DNA of 64,000 nt, taken from contig NZ_JBCGDC010000002.1 of assembly GCF_042237075.1 (NCBI RefSeq), forward strand, positions 62,001 through 126,000. The letters run 5' to 3'. Shown piece by piece: positions 27,360 through 35,888 of the stretch. Below the pieces are notes generated by a model. The model was given only the letters and a program-made list of their open reading frames with translations, was not told where the DNA came from and did not search any database. The position numbers and the translations under genes are program-made. Origin of the DNA: Polymorphospora lycopeni. GTDB lineage: Bacteria; Actinomycetota; Actinomycetes; Mycobacteriales; Micromonosporaceae. Each line of letters begins with the position of its first letter. Within the stretch, counting starts at the first letter, position 1.

Positions 27360-28039
27360 CAGCGCGCGTAGGCGTCGTCACCTTCCCGGGCTCCCTCGAC
27401 GACGGTGACGCGGCCCGTGCCGTCCGTCTCGCCGGTGGCGAGGCCGTACGCCTCTGGCACGCCGACCCCGACCTGCACGGCGTCGACGCGGTGGTGCTGC
27501 CCGGCGGCTTCTCGTACGGCGACTACCTGCGGTGCGGCGCCATCGCCCGCTTCGCGCCGGTGATGGAGAGCATCGTCGCCGCCGCGGCCGGCGGCCTGCC
27601 GGTGCTCGGTATCTGCAACGGCTTCCAGATCCTCTGCGAGGCCCACCTGCTGCCCGGCGCGCTGACCCGCAACCAGCACCTGCACTTCCGCAACCGCGAC
27701 CAGATCCTGCGGATCGAGTCGCCGGCCACCGCCTGGACCAACACCTTCGCCGCGGGGCAGGAGATCCTGATCCCGGTCAAGAACGGTGAGGGCTGCTACG
27801 TCGCCGACGAGCGCACCCTCGACGAACTCGAGGCGACCGGCCGGATCGTCGCCCGCTACGTGGGCGGCAACCCCAACGGCTCACTGCGTGACATCGCCGG
27901 CATCAGCAACGCGGCCGGCAACGTGGTCGGCCTCATGCCCCACCCGGAGCACGCGGTCGAGGCGCTGACCGGTCCGTCCCTCGACGGGCTGGGCTTCTTC
28001 ACCTCGATCCTCAAGCACCTCGCGGGAGCACCTGCATGA
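27356..28039 (+). CDS. purQ: FGAM synthase glutaminase subunit PurQ
   Basis: 227 aa, GTG start overlapping the purS stop. Class I glutamine amidotransferase that supplies ammonia to PurL: VLPGGFSYGDYLR oxyanion region, nucleophile Cys in GICNGFQ, and the catalytic His/Glu in PHPEHAVE near the C-terminus. The stop overlaps the purL ATG (ATGA), so the three subunits are translationally coupled. Confidence 0.98.
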   Translation: MTARVGVVTFPGSLDDGDAARAVRLAGGEAVRLWHADPDLHGVDAVVLPGGFSYGDYLRCGAIARFAPVMESIVAAAAGGLPVLGICNGFQILCEAHLLPGALTRNQHLHFRNRDQILRIESPATAWTNTFAAGQEILIPVKNGEGCYVADERTLDELEATGRIVARYVGGNPNGSLRDIAGISNAAGNVVGLMPHPEHAVEALTGPSLDGLGFFTSILKHLAGAPA

Positions 28040-30627
28040 CCACCCAGTCAGACGTCCGGCCAGGCGCGGCACCGTCCGCCGAGGACCCGGACACCGTCGA
28101 TGTGGCCGTGGCCACCCCCGAGGTGCCCCAGCCGTACGGCGAACTCGGCCTGCGCGACGACGAATACGACCGGATCCGGCAGATCCTGGGCCGCCGGCCG
28201 ACCCAGTCCGAGCTGGCCATGTACTCGATCATGTGGAGCGAGCACTGCTCCTACAAGTCGAGCAAGGTCCACCTGCGCCAGTTCAGCGAGAAGGCGCCGC
28301 CGAGCGACCGGCTGCTCGCCGGCATCGGGGAGAACGCCGGCGTCATCCGGATCTCCGACAACCTCGCCGTGACCTTCAAGGTCGAGTCGCACAACCACCC
28401 GAGCTTCGTCGAGCCCTACCAGGGCGCGGCCACCGGGGTCGGTGGCATCGTCCGCGACATCCTGGCCATGGGCGCCCGCCCGGTCGCGGTCATGGATCCG
28501 CTGCGGTTCGGCGCGGCCGACCACGAGGACACCGCCCGGGTGCTGCCCGGCGTCGTCGCCGGGGTCGGCGGCTACGGCAACAGCCTCGGCCTGCCCAACA
28601 TCGGCGGCGAGGTCGTCTTCGACCCCTGCTACCAGGGCAACCCGCTGGTCAACGCGCTCTGCCTGGGCGTGCTCCCGGCCGACCGTCTCCAGAACAAGGC
28701 GGCGGCCGGCGCCGGCAACGTGGTCGTCCTCATGGGCGCCAAGACCGGCCGGGACGGCATCGGCGGCGTGTCCGTGCTGGCCAGCGCCACCTTCGACGCC
28801 GGCAGCGCCAAGCGCCGCCCGTCGGTGCAGGTCGGTGACCCGTTCACCGAGAAGCTGCTCATCGAAGCCTGCCTGGAGCTCTACGACGCCCAACTCGTCG
28901 TCGGCATCCAGGACCTCGGCGGCGCCGGCCTGACCTGCGCGCTCACCGAGACCGCCGCCGCCGCCGGCACCGGCATGCGGGTCTGGCTGGAGCGGGTTCC
29001 GCTGCGCGAGCAGTCGATGGAGCCGCAGGAGATCCTGGCCAGCGAGTCCCAGGAGCGGATGCTGCTCATCGTCGCTCCGGAGAAGCTCGAAGCGGTGCTC
29101 AAGACCGCCGACAAGTGGGGCGTCCTCGCCACCGCGATCGGCGAGGTCACCCCGGCGGCGCCGGACGGGCAGCCCGGCCGGCTGGTCATCACCTGGAACG
29201 GGCACACCGTCGTCGACGTACCGCCGGGTTCGCTCGCCGACGACGGCCCGGTCTACGCCCGGCCGATGCGCGAGCCGTCCGACCTGATCCTGATCCAGGC
29301 CGACCGCGCCGAGACGCTGCCGCGCCCGGCCAACCCCGACGCGCTGCGGGAGACCGTGCTGCGCATGATCGCGTCGCCCAACCTGTGCGACAAGACCTGG
29401 GTGACCGAGCAGTACGACCGCTACGTCCTCGGCAACACCGTGCTCGCCCAGCCCGAAGACTCCGGCGTCATCCGGATCGACGAGCAGTCCGGGCTCGGGG
29501 TGGCGCTCTCGGTCGACGGCAACGGCCGCTACGCCCGCCTCGACCCCTACCAGGGCGCCCGGCTCGCACTCGCCGAGTCCTACCGCAACGTGGCCGTCAC
29601 CGGTGCCCGCCCGATCGCCGTCACCAACTGCCTCAACTTCGGCTCGCCCGAGGACCCGGGTGTGATGTGGCAGTTCGCCGAGGCCGTACGCGGACTGGCC
29701 GACGGCTGCGCCGAGCTCGGCATCCCGGTCACCGGCGGCAACGTCAGCTTCTACAACCAGACCGGATCGGTCGCCATCCACCCCACCCCGGTCGTCGGGG
29801 TGCTCGGGGTGCTCGACGACGTGACCCAGCGGGTGCCGATGGGCTTCTCCCGGCCCGCCCACGCCGACGGCGACGTGATCTTCCTGCTCGGTGAGACCCG
29901 CCTGGAGCTGTCCGGCTCCGAGTGGGCCTGGGTGGCCCACGAGCACCTGGGCGGCGTACCGCCCCGGGTCGACCTGGCCCAGGAGAAGCTGCTCGCCGAC
30001 CTCGTCGCCGAAGCCGCCCGGGTCGGGCACCTCAGCTCCGCGCACGACCTCTCCGACGGGGGCCTCGCGCAGGCCCTGGTCGAGTCGTCGCTGCGGCACG
30101 GGGTCGGCGCCCGGATCGCACTGCCCGAGGAGTTCGGCACCGGCTCGATGCCGTTCGTGTATCTCTTCAGCGAGTCGGCCGGCCGCGCCCTCGTCGCGGT
30201 GCCCCGGGGTCAAGAGAAGGCGTTCGCCGGCCTGTGCGTCGAATACGGCGTACCGGCGACGGCGCTCGGCGTGACCGATCCCAACCAGGACGGCATCGAC
30301 ATCCGGGACCAGTTCTCGATCGGCTTCGACGAGCTGCGCGCGGCGTTCACCTCGACCCTGCCCCGGCTCTTCGGCGGCATGACCGAGGCTGCCACGCCGG
30401 AGCCCGCCACCACGGACGGCGAGCCCGCCGCCGCCGAACCTGCCACCGGCGAGCCGCCCGCGCCCGCCGCGCGGGTGGCCGGCGGTCCCGCCGAGCCGGC
30501 CGTGTCCGGGGCGCCGCCCGCCGCGGCCGTGGTCGCCGGAACCGTCGACACCACCGCACCCGCCGAAGTCGCCGAAACCGGCGATCCCGGCACCGCAGCC
30601 CCGGCCGGGCCTACCGACACGCCCTGA
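28036..30627 (+). CDS. purL: FGAM synthase subunit PurL, with C-terminal low-complexity tail
   Basis: 863 aa; catalytic ATP-using subunit of the PurSQL complex. N-terminal EHCSYKSSK and ESHNHPSFVEPYQGAATGVGG, middle QDLGGAGL, later ITGGNVS-like VTGGNVSFYNQT and SSAHDLSDGGL are all present. The enzyme proper ends near residue 778 (PRLFGG). The remaining ~85 residues are Ala/Pro/Glu/Thr-rich and disordered in appearance, and are not part of the usual ~750-residue small PurL. No internal stop or frame change separates them. Confidence 0.97.
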   Translation: MTTQSDVRPGAAPSAEDPDTVDVAVATPEVPQPYGELGLRDDEYDRIRQILGRRPTQSELAMYSIMWSEHCSYKSSKVHLRQFSEKAPPSDRLLAGIGENAGVIRISDNLAVTFKVESHNHPSFVEPYQGAATGVGGIVRDILAMGARPVAVMDPLRFGAADHEDTARVLPGVVAGVGGYGNSLGLPNIGGEVVFDPCYQGNPLVNALCLGVLPADRLQNKAAAGAGNVVVLMGAKTGRDGIGGVSVLASATFDAGSAKRRPSVQVGDPFTEKLLIEACLELYDAQLVVGIQDLGGAGLTCALTETAAAAGTGMRVWLERVPLREQSMEPQEILASESQERMLLIVAPEKLEAVLKTADKWGVLATAIGEVTPAAPDGQPGRLVITWNGHTVVDVPPGSLADDGPVYARPMREPSDLILIQADRAETLPRPANPDALRETVLRMIASPNLCDKTWVTEQYDRYVLGNTVLAQPEDSGVIRIDEQSGLGVALSVDGNGRYARLDPYQGARLALAESYRNVAVTGARPIAVTNCLNFGSPEDPGVMWQFAEAVRGLADGCAELGIPVTGGNVSFYNQTGSVAIHPTPVVGVLGVLDDVTQRVPMGFSRPAHADGDVIFLLGETRLELSGSEWAWVAHEHLGGVPPRVDLAQEKLLADLVAEAARVGHLSSAHDLSDGGLAQALVESSLRHGVGARIALPEEFGTGSMPFVYLFSESAGRALVAVPRGQEKAFAGLCVEYGVPATALGVTDPNQDGIDIRDQFSIGFDELRAAFTSTLPRLFGGMTEAATPEPATTDGEPAAAEPATGEPPAPAARVAGGPAEPAVSGAPPAAAVVAGTVDTTAPAEVAETGDPGTAAPAGPTDTP

Positions 30628-30631
30628 CCTG

Positions 30632-31378
30632 GTGGTATTCGCCCAGCCGGGCAGCGGGGCACGCTTCGACTGGGGTCTCGCCGGCGCCGCCGAACTCGGG
30701 CGGGTCTGCGCGGCCCTGGTCGTCGTCGACGTCCTTTCGTTCACGACGTCGGTCGAGGTAGCGGTCTCCCGGGGGATGCGGGTGCACCCGTTCCCCTGGA
30801 ACGACCAGGCCGCCGAATACGCCACCCGGATCGGCGCGGTCGTCGCCGTCGGGCGGGACTCGGTCGACGACGTCAACCCGTGGTCGCTGTCACCGGCGGC
30901 GCTGCGGCGTGCTCCTGCCGTACCCGACCTGGTCCTGCCGTCACCGAACGGCTCGGCCATCTGCGCCGCCGCCGCGACCACCGGTGTCCCGGTCGTCGCC
31001 GGCTGCCTGCGCAACGCACCCGCCGTCGGGCGCTGGCTCACCGAGCACGGGTACGGCTCGACCGACGCCCCGGTCGGGGTGATCGCCGCCGGCGAACGGT
31101 GGCCCGACCTGACGCTGCGCCCCGGCGTCGAGGATCAGCTCGGTGCGGCCGCGGTCCTCGACGCGCTGGCGACGGTGCCGGGCGGGCTCTCGGTCGAGGC
31201 GGCGGTGGCGCTGGCCGCGTTGGCCAGCGTGCCCGATGTGCCGGCGGCCGTACGCGGCTCCGTGTCAGGGCGCGAACTGCGGAGCCGCGGCTACGGCGCC
31301 GACGTCGAGATCGCCGTCGAAACGGGTGTCTCGTCGGTGGTGCCGGTGCTGCGCAACGGGGTCTTCACCGCCGCCTGA
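30632..31378 (+). CDS. 2-phosphosulfolactate phosphatase (ComB) family protein
   Basis: 248 aa, GTG start 4 bases behind purL, so part of the same transcript. ComB features: CAALVVVDVLSFTTSVEVAVSRG near the N-terminus, LPSPNGSAIC and VVAGCLRNAPAV. In methanogens ComB makes sulfolactate for coenzyme M; actinobacteria lack that pathway, so the true substrate is unknown. Mg-dependent cytosolic phosphatase by family. Confidence 0.88.
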   Translation: MVFAQPGSGARFDWGLAGAAELGRVCAALVVVDVLSFTTSVEVAVSRGMRVHPFPWNDQAAEYATRIGAVVAVGRDSVDDVNPWSLSPAALRRAPAVPDLVLPSPNGSAICAAAATTGVPVVAGCLRNAPAVGRWLTEHGYGSTDAPVGVIAAGERWPDLTLRPGVEDQLGAAAVLDALATVPGGLSVEAAVALAALASVPDVPAAVRGSVSGRELRSRGYGADVEIAVETGVSSVVPVLRNGVFTAA

Positions 31379-31391
31379 CGAGGCGCCGGGC

Positions 31392-33581
31392 TCAGCCGTC
31401 CAGCCAGTCCAGCGAACCACGATCCGGCCGGCCGGGCTGCTGCGGGCCGCCCCGCCGGGACTGGTCGCCCTGACCACCCCGGTCGGACGGGTAGTCGCCG
31501 GGCTGGTCGTAGCCGCCCCGGTCGTAGCCACCCCGCTGTTCCGGCGTCCGGTCGTATCCGCCACCGCGCTGGTCGTATCCACCGGGCTGCTGGTCGTAGC
31601 CGCCCCGGTCGTAACCGCCGCGCTGGTCGTAGCCGCCCCGGGGATCCTGGCCGCGCTGGTCGTAGCCGTCGCGGTCGTATCCACCGGTCTGCTCGTATCC
31701 GCCAGCCGCGCCGGAACGGTGGTCCTGCTGGCCGTAGCCGCCGCCGGTAGCGGGCGCGTCGTAGCGGTTCCCCCGCTCGTAGCCGCCGGTCGAGGGCTCG
31801 TAGCCACCGGTCGGCTGCTCGTGGTCGCCGCCACCCCGGCCGCCGTACTGCTGCCCGGACGGTTGCCGGTAGCCCTGGTCCTGGCCGCCGTAGCCACGGC
31901 CCTGCCCGTACGAGGAGGAATCCGAGTCGTACGGGTCGACGGCGGGGGCGTAGCCGCCCGCGACCGCGTTGCCGGTGTTGCCACCGGGCTCGTAGCGGCC
32001 GGTGGGCTCGTCGTAACGGTCGCCGTAGCCGCCGCCCGGCGCGGGCCGGTCCGCCGGGCTGCCGTAGTCGCGCCCGCCGTAACCGTCGCCCCGACCACCG
32101 CCCGCACCGTAGCCGGCACCCGAGCCGGGGGAGTCGCCGTAGCCGTAGCCGCTGCCGGAAGAGGGGGCATTGCCGTAGCCGGCACCCGATGCCGGGGCGG
32201 TCCCGTACCCGGCACCCGAGGCCGGGGCGTTGCCGTAGCCCGCGCCGGAGGCCGGGGCGTTGCCGTATCCGGCGCCCGAGGCGGGGGCGTTGCCGTATCC
32301 GGCGCCCGAGGCGGGGGCGTTGCCGTATCCGGCGCCCGAGGCGGGGGCGTTGCCGTAGCCGTAACCTGCCTGGGTGGGCTGGCCGCCGTCGTAGTCGTTG
32401 CCCCAGCTCTGCTTGTCCTGGGTGGTCGGCAGCGGTGCGCCGTACGGGTCGGGGAACTCGTCGACGACCGGCCGGGCCTGAAGCATGGTCGGCTGGTCAC
32501 CCAGTGCGGGGCGGCTGACCATGGTCGGGTCGGGTCCGGCGCCGGCCCGGGGCGTGATCCGCGTCGCGTCGTCCATCCCGCCGTATCCGCCGGCGGCAGC
32601 GGCGGCGGCGGGACGGGCCGCCCGGCCCCCCCGCCCGGCCGCACCGTCCTCGGCGTCGTCGTCGGCCTCTTTGCGTCGTACGAGAAGCAGCACGATCGCG
32701 CCGACGCCCAGTGCGACGAGCAGGCCACCACCGAGGATCAGGGCCCACGAGCCGAAGCCGCCGGAACTGTCGTTGGCGGCCGGCTGGGTCGCTGCCCCGG
32801 GAGTGGGCTCGCCGCTTACCTCGCCCTCGCTCGGGGTCGGTTCGGCACTCGCCTCGTCGGACGGGCTGGCGCTGGGCGACGGCGACGGCTGGAGCGCGAG
32901 AGCGAGCCGCTGGTTGGTCACCGACTGGTTGGCCGCGCCGGTGATCGTGATGGTCTTGATCGCGCTGTCCTTGCTGGCACCGAGTTCGATGCTGCCCGGA
33001 GCGATCGGGTTCTGGGCCGTGCCGGCGAAGCGGAAGCGGCCGTTCTCGCCGGTGACGGTGTCGTAGCGGTTGTTCTGCGAGTCGGCGATCGCCACCGTCG
33101 CGCCGGCGACCGGGTTGCCGGTGGTCTGGTCGGTGACCGTGCCCGAGACCTCCCGGACCGTCGGCCGCTGTGCCGGTGTCGGGGCGGTGACCCGGAGCGA
33201 GAACTGAGCCACGACGGGGTCGCTACCCTCGCCCCTGACTGTCACGGTCTCGTTTGCCGCTTGGGCGTTGGCGTTCGCCTTGACGGTCAAAAGATGCACG
33301 TGTGGGTCGTTCTCGCCTACGGTTACCTGAGCACAACCGCCGGTGCAACTCACGCCGCCCGGCAGGTTGGTCATACTGATGGCGAAGTTGGTTCCGGGTT
33401 CGGCGCCAGAGATTTCGACTCGGACGGTCGCATCACCGCCCGCCCGCATGTTCACCGAATCGGTGGTGACCCGCATCTCGGCAGCCAGGGCCGGTGAGGC
33501 CGGTACGGTGATGAGGGCGCTGGTGGCCAGCGCCACGACCACACCCGCCCGCAGCATCCAGGCTCGTCGGTGTGTTGTCAC
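31392..33581 (-). CDS. Single-pass membrane protein: secreted beta-domains plus long Gly/Tyr-rich cytoplasmic tail
   Basis: 729 aa from the GTG at 33581 (GGAAGG 8 bases upstream; GTG 33587 is the alternative). Signal peptide (MLRAGVVVALATSALITVPA, cleaved after ALA); an Ig-like beta region with CTGGC; a CarboxypepD_reg-like domain (SGTVTDQTTGNPVAGATV); a Pro/Ser stalk; one membrane helix at ~277-299 followed by RRKEADDD. Residues 300-729 face the cytoplasm: eight tandem AGYGNAPASG units (~400-490), then Tyr/Gly/Gln/Arg/Asp-rich sequence with many GGYDQRGGYDR elements. Function unknown; the tail looks like a self-associating low-complexity domain. Convergent with the ComB gene. Confidence 0.8.
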   Translation of the reverse strand: MTTHRRAWMLRAGVVVALATSALITVPASPALAAEMRVTTDSVNMRAGGDATVRVEISGAEPGTNFAISMTNLPGGVSCTGGCAQVTVGENDPHVHLLTVKANANAQAANETVTVRGEGSDPVVAQFSLRVTAPTPAQRPTVREVSGTVTDQTTGNPVAGATVAIADSQNNRYDTVTGENGRFRFAGTAQNPIAPGSIELGASKDSAIKTITITGAANQSVTNQRLALALQPSPSPSASPSDEASAEPTPSEGEVSGEPTPGAATQPAANDSSGGFGSWALILGGGLLVALGVGAIVLLLVRRKEADDDAEDGAAGRGGRAARPAAAAAAGGYGGMDDATRITPRAGAGPDPTMVSRPALGDQPTMLQARPVVDEFPDPYGAPLPTTQDKQSWGNDYDGGQPTQAGYGYGNAPASGAGYGNAPASGAGYGNAPASGAGYGNAPASGAGYGNAPASGAGYGTAPASGAGYGNAPSSGSGYGYGDSPGSGAGYGAGGGRGDGYGGRDYGSPADRPAPGGGYGDRYDEPTGRYEPGGNTGNAVAGGYAPAVDPYDSDSSSYGQGRGYGGQDQGYRQPSGQQYGGRGGGDHEQPTGGYEPSTGGYERGNRYDAPATGGGYGQQDHRSGAAGGYEQTGGYDRDGYDQRGQDPRGGYDQRGGYDRGGYDQQPGGYDQRGGGYDRTPEQRGGYDRGGYDQPGDYPSDRGGQGDQSRRGGPQQPGRPDRGSLDWLDG
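32112..32368 (-). repeat. 30-bp coding tandem repeat (AGYGNAPASG)
   Basis: Eight units of 10-12 residues in frame within the preceding gene. The central five are nearly identical at DNA level, so copy number is likely to vary between strains. Flanking units have drifted (GTAPASG, GNAPSSG, GYGDSPGSG). Confidence 0.9.
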
Positions 33582-33708
33582 GTCCACCGCCTTCCGGTCC
33601 GGCTCGCCCCGCACGAATACACCGTCGGCCACTATGCCTTGTCTGGCGGGATCAGCGCGACCCAGGGGCAGCATGATGTGCTCCGGCGAAAGGTCGTATC
33701 GTCCCGTC

Positions 33709-34062
33709 GTGTCCTCTGCGCACTTTAAGTCTGCCGCGGTGGCGGCGGCTCTGGCGGCCATCGAAGCTGGGCGACCGCTGGAGAAAGCGGTGCTCCGTGA
33801 TGCCGTCCGTGCGCTGCTGTCCGAGCTTTCAAGATCCGCACCGGGCCGATCGGTGGAGGTGCGGGTCCCACCTTACGGCGCAGTTCAGTGCGGTGCGGGC
33901 CCCCGCCACACCCGGGGAACCCCACCGAACGTGGTCGAGACCGACCCGATCACCTGGGTCCGGCTGGCCACCGGTCGATTGGCGTGGTCCGATGCGACGG
34001 CGGACGGGAGTGTGCAGCTCAGCGGTAATCGAGCTGATATCTCCGGATACCTCCCGATCTGA
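33709..34062 (+). CDS. Sterol carrier family protein (SCP2-like), purF-associated
   Basis: 117 aa from the GTG at 33709 (VSSAHFKSAAVAAALAAIEAG). N-terminal helix, then VEVRVPPYGAVQCG, and the conserved VVETDPITWVRLATGRLAWSDA block near the C-terminus, followed by VQLSGNRADISGYLPI. A small family usually located directly upstream of purF in actinobacteria. The length and location fit; the function is not known. Divergent from the Gly/Tyr-rich gene. Confidence 0.88.
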   Translation: MSSAHFKSAAVAAALAAIEAGRPLEKAVLRDAVRALLSELSRSAPGRSVEVRVPPYGAVQCGAGPRHTRGTPPNVVETDPITWVRLATGRLAWSDATADGSVQLSGNRADISGYLPI

Positions 34063-34114
34063 TCGGCGAGGCGACGCGAGGCATCGTAGCAGAACGGAGC
34101 TTATTCGTAGCCGT

Positions 34115-34142
34115 CTGTCATCACCGCTGGCTCGCGTACACT
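34115..34142 (+). promoter_or_regulatory. Candidate purF promoter
   Basis: CTGTCA (34115-34120) and TACACT (34137-34142) with a 16-base spacer, about 56 bases upstream of the purF start. Sequence inspection only. Confidence 0.35.
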
Positions 34143-34197
34143 GTCTGGCGACGGTATCCCGGACACAGCTCACCAGAATTTCGAGAGGGAGCGGCAG

Positions 34198-35778
34198 GTG
34201 CCCCGAGGCGACGGCCGGTTGACTCAGGACCTCGACCCCCAAAAGCCCGGCCCGCAGGACGAGTGCGGAGTATTCGGGGTCTGGGCGCCGGGTGAGGAGA
34301 TCGCCAAACTCACCTATTTCGGCCTTTATGCGCTGCAGCACCGCGGCCAGGAGGCGGCCGGCATGGCCGTCAGCGACGGCTCCGGGATCGTGGTCTACAA
34401 GGATCTCGGCCTGGTGGCCCAGGTGTTCGACGAGCCCACGCTGGCCAGCCTGCGCGGCCACCTTGCGATCGGGCACACCCGCTACTCCACGACCGGCGGC
34501 TCCACCTGGGAAAACGCCCAGCCGACGATCCGGTCCAACGCCGCCGGCACCACGATCGCGCTGGCCCACAACGGCAATCTGGTCAACACCGCCCGGCTCG
34601 CCGTCGAGGCCGCCCAACGGGGCCTGGACTCCGACGGCTCGACCACCGACACCGCGCTGATGACGATGCTGCTGGCCAGCCGGCCGGACCTGTCGGTCGA
34701 GGCGGCCGCGCTGGAGGTGCTGCCGACCCTGCGTGGGGCTTTCAGCCTCGTCTTCATGGACGACAACACCCTCTACGCCGCCCGTGACCCGTACGGGGTC
34801 CGGCCGCTCGTGCTCGGCCGGATGGAGCGCGGCTGGGTGGTCGCCAGCGAGACCGCGGCGCTCGACATCGTGGGTGCGAGCGTGGTCCGCGAGGTCGAGC
34901 CCGGTGAGTTGATCGCGATCGACGAGCACGGCCTGCGGTCGGCCCGGTTCGCCGCCCCGGAGCCCAAGGGCTGCCTGTTCGAATACGTATACATCGCCCG
35001 GCCGGACACCACGATCGCCGGCCGCAACGTCTACTCCGCCCGGGTCGCGATCGGCCGTCAGTTGGCCAAGGAGCACCCGGTCGAGGCCGACCTGGTCATT
35101 CCGGTGCCCGAGTCGGGCACGCCTGCGGCGATCGGCTACGCCGAGGGTTCCGGCATCACCTACGGCGCCGGTCTGATGAAGAACCCGTATGTCGGGCGCA
35201 CCTTCATCCAACCGTCCCAGACCCTGCGCCAGCTCGGCATCCGGCTGAAGCTCAACCCGCTGCGCGAAAACGTCCGCGGCAAGCGGGTGGTCGTGGTCGA
35301 CGACTCGATCGTGCGGGGCAACACCCAGCGGGCCATCGTCCGGATGCTGCGCGAGGCAGGGGCGCTGGAGGTGCACGTACGCATCTCGTCGCCGCCGGTC
35401 AACTGGCCGTGCTTCTACGGCATCGACTTCGCCACGCGCGCCGAGCTGCTGGCCAACGGACTCGACAACGAGGGCATCCGGCGTTCGATCGGGGCCGACA
35501 CGCTCGGCTACGTCTCGCTGTCCGGGCTGATCGCGGCGACCGAGCAGCCGAAGACCAGGCTGTGCCGGGCCTGCTTCGACGGTGAGTATCCGATCGAGCT
35601 GCCCGCGGGCAACCTGATCGGCAAGCACGTGCTCGAGGGTGTGGGCCGGCGGGTGTCCGGCGACGCCGGCCCGCGGCCGGGCACCGGAGCGCAACCCGAA
35701 GACCCCGGGACGGATCGTCCCGGCACACTGCCACTCGTCGCCGTGCCCGGCGGCGCTGAGGCACCGCAGCGTCCGTAG
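34198..35778 (+). CDS. purF: Amidophosphoribosyltransferase
   Basis: First step of purine synthesis: PRPP plus glutamine gives phosphoribosylamine. 526 aa from the GTG at 34198. N-terminal propeptide of 22 residues, then catalytic Cys23 in DECGVFGVW, which becomes the mature N-terminus. Ntn glutaminase blocks (IGHTRYSTTGGS, AHNGNLVN) and the PRPP site VVVDDSIVRGNTQ are intact. Cys residues in NWPCFYGIDF and RLCRACFDG are typical of the Fe-S-containing Bacillus type. A ~40-residue Pro/Gly-rich tail follows. Confidence 0.98.
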   Translation: MPRGDGRLTQDLDPQKPGPQDECGVFGVWAPGEEIAKLTYFGLYALQHRGQEAAGMAVSDGSGIVVYKDLGLVAQVFDEPTLASLRGHLAIGHTRYSTTGGSTWENAQPTIRSNAAGTTIALAHNGNLVNTARLAVEAAQRGLDSDGSTTDTALMTMLLASRPDLSVEAAALEVLPTLRGAFSLVFMDDNTLYAARDPYGVRPLVLGRMERGWVVASETAALDIVGASVVREVEPGELIAIDEHGLRSARFAAPEPKGCLFEYVYIARPDTTIAGRNVYSARVAIGRQLAKEHPVEADLVIPVPESGTPAAIGYAEGSGITYGAGLMKNPYVGRTFIQPSQTLRQLGIRLKLNPLRENVRGKRVVVVDDSIVRGNTQRAIVRMLREAGALEVHVRISSPPVNWPCFYGIDFATRAELLANGLDNEGIRRSIGADTLGYVSLSGLIAATEQPKTRLCRACFDGEYPIELPAGNLIGKHVLEGVGRRVSGDAGPRPGTGAQPEDPGTDRPGTLPLVAVPGGAEAPQRP

Positions 35779-35888
35779 GACGTAGCCGGTCCGGCCAACT
35801 GCCGTCCGGGCCGGTGAGACACACAGTCGAGTGATCCTCGACAGGCACCCGACGCGGTTCGCCGCGAGAAGCACTGAGGGGAAGAACC

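Noticed and set aside
28048..31041. Nearly 1000-codon open frame on the minus strand across purL and the ComB-like gene
   Set aside because: The plus strand encodes purL and ComB with full motif sets; the opposite frame is an effect of high GC.
32112..32368. Regular 30-bp repeats as a possible CRISPR array
   Set aside because: Units are directly adjacent with no spacers and stay in frame inside a coding region.
31143..33497. Long open frame on the plus strand opposite the Gly/Tyr-rich gene
   Set aside because: It is a reverse-strand echo of the repeat gene's codon use; no ribosome site, and it covers a gene with a clear signal peptide and domains.
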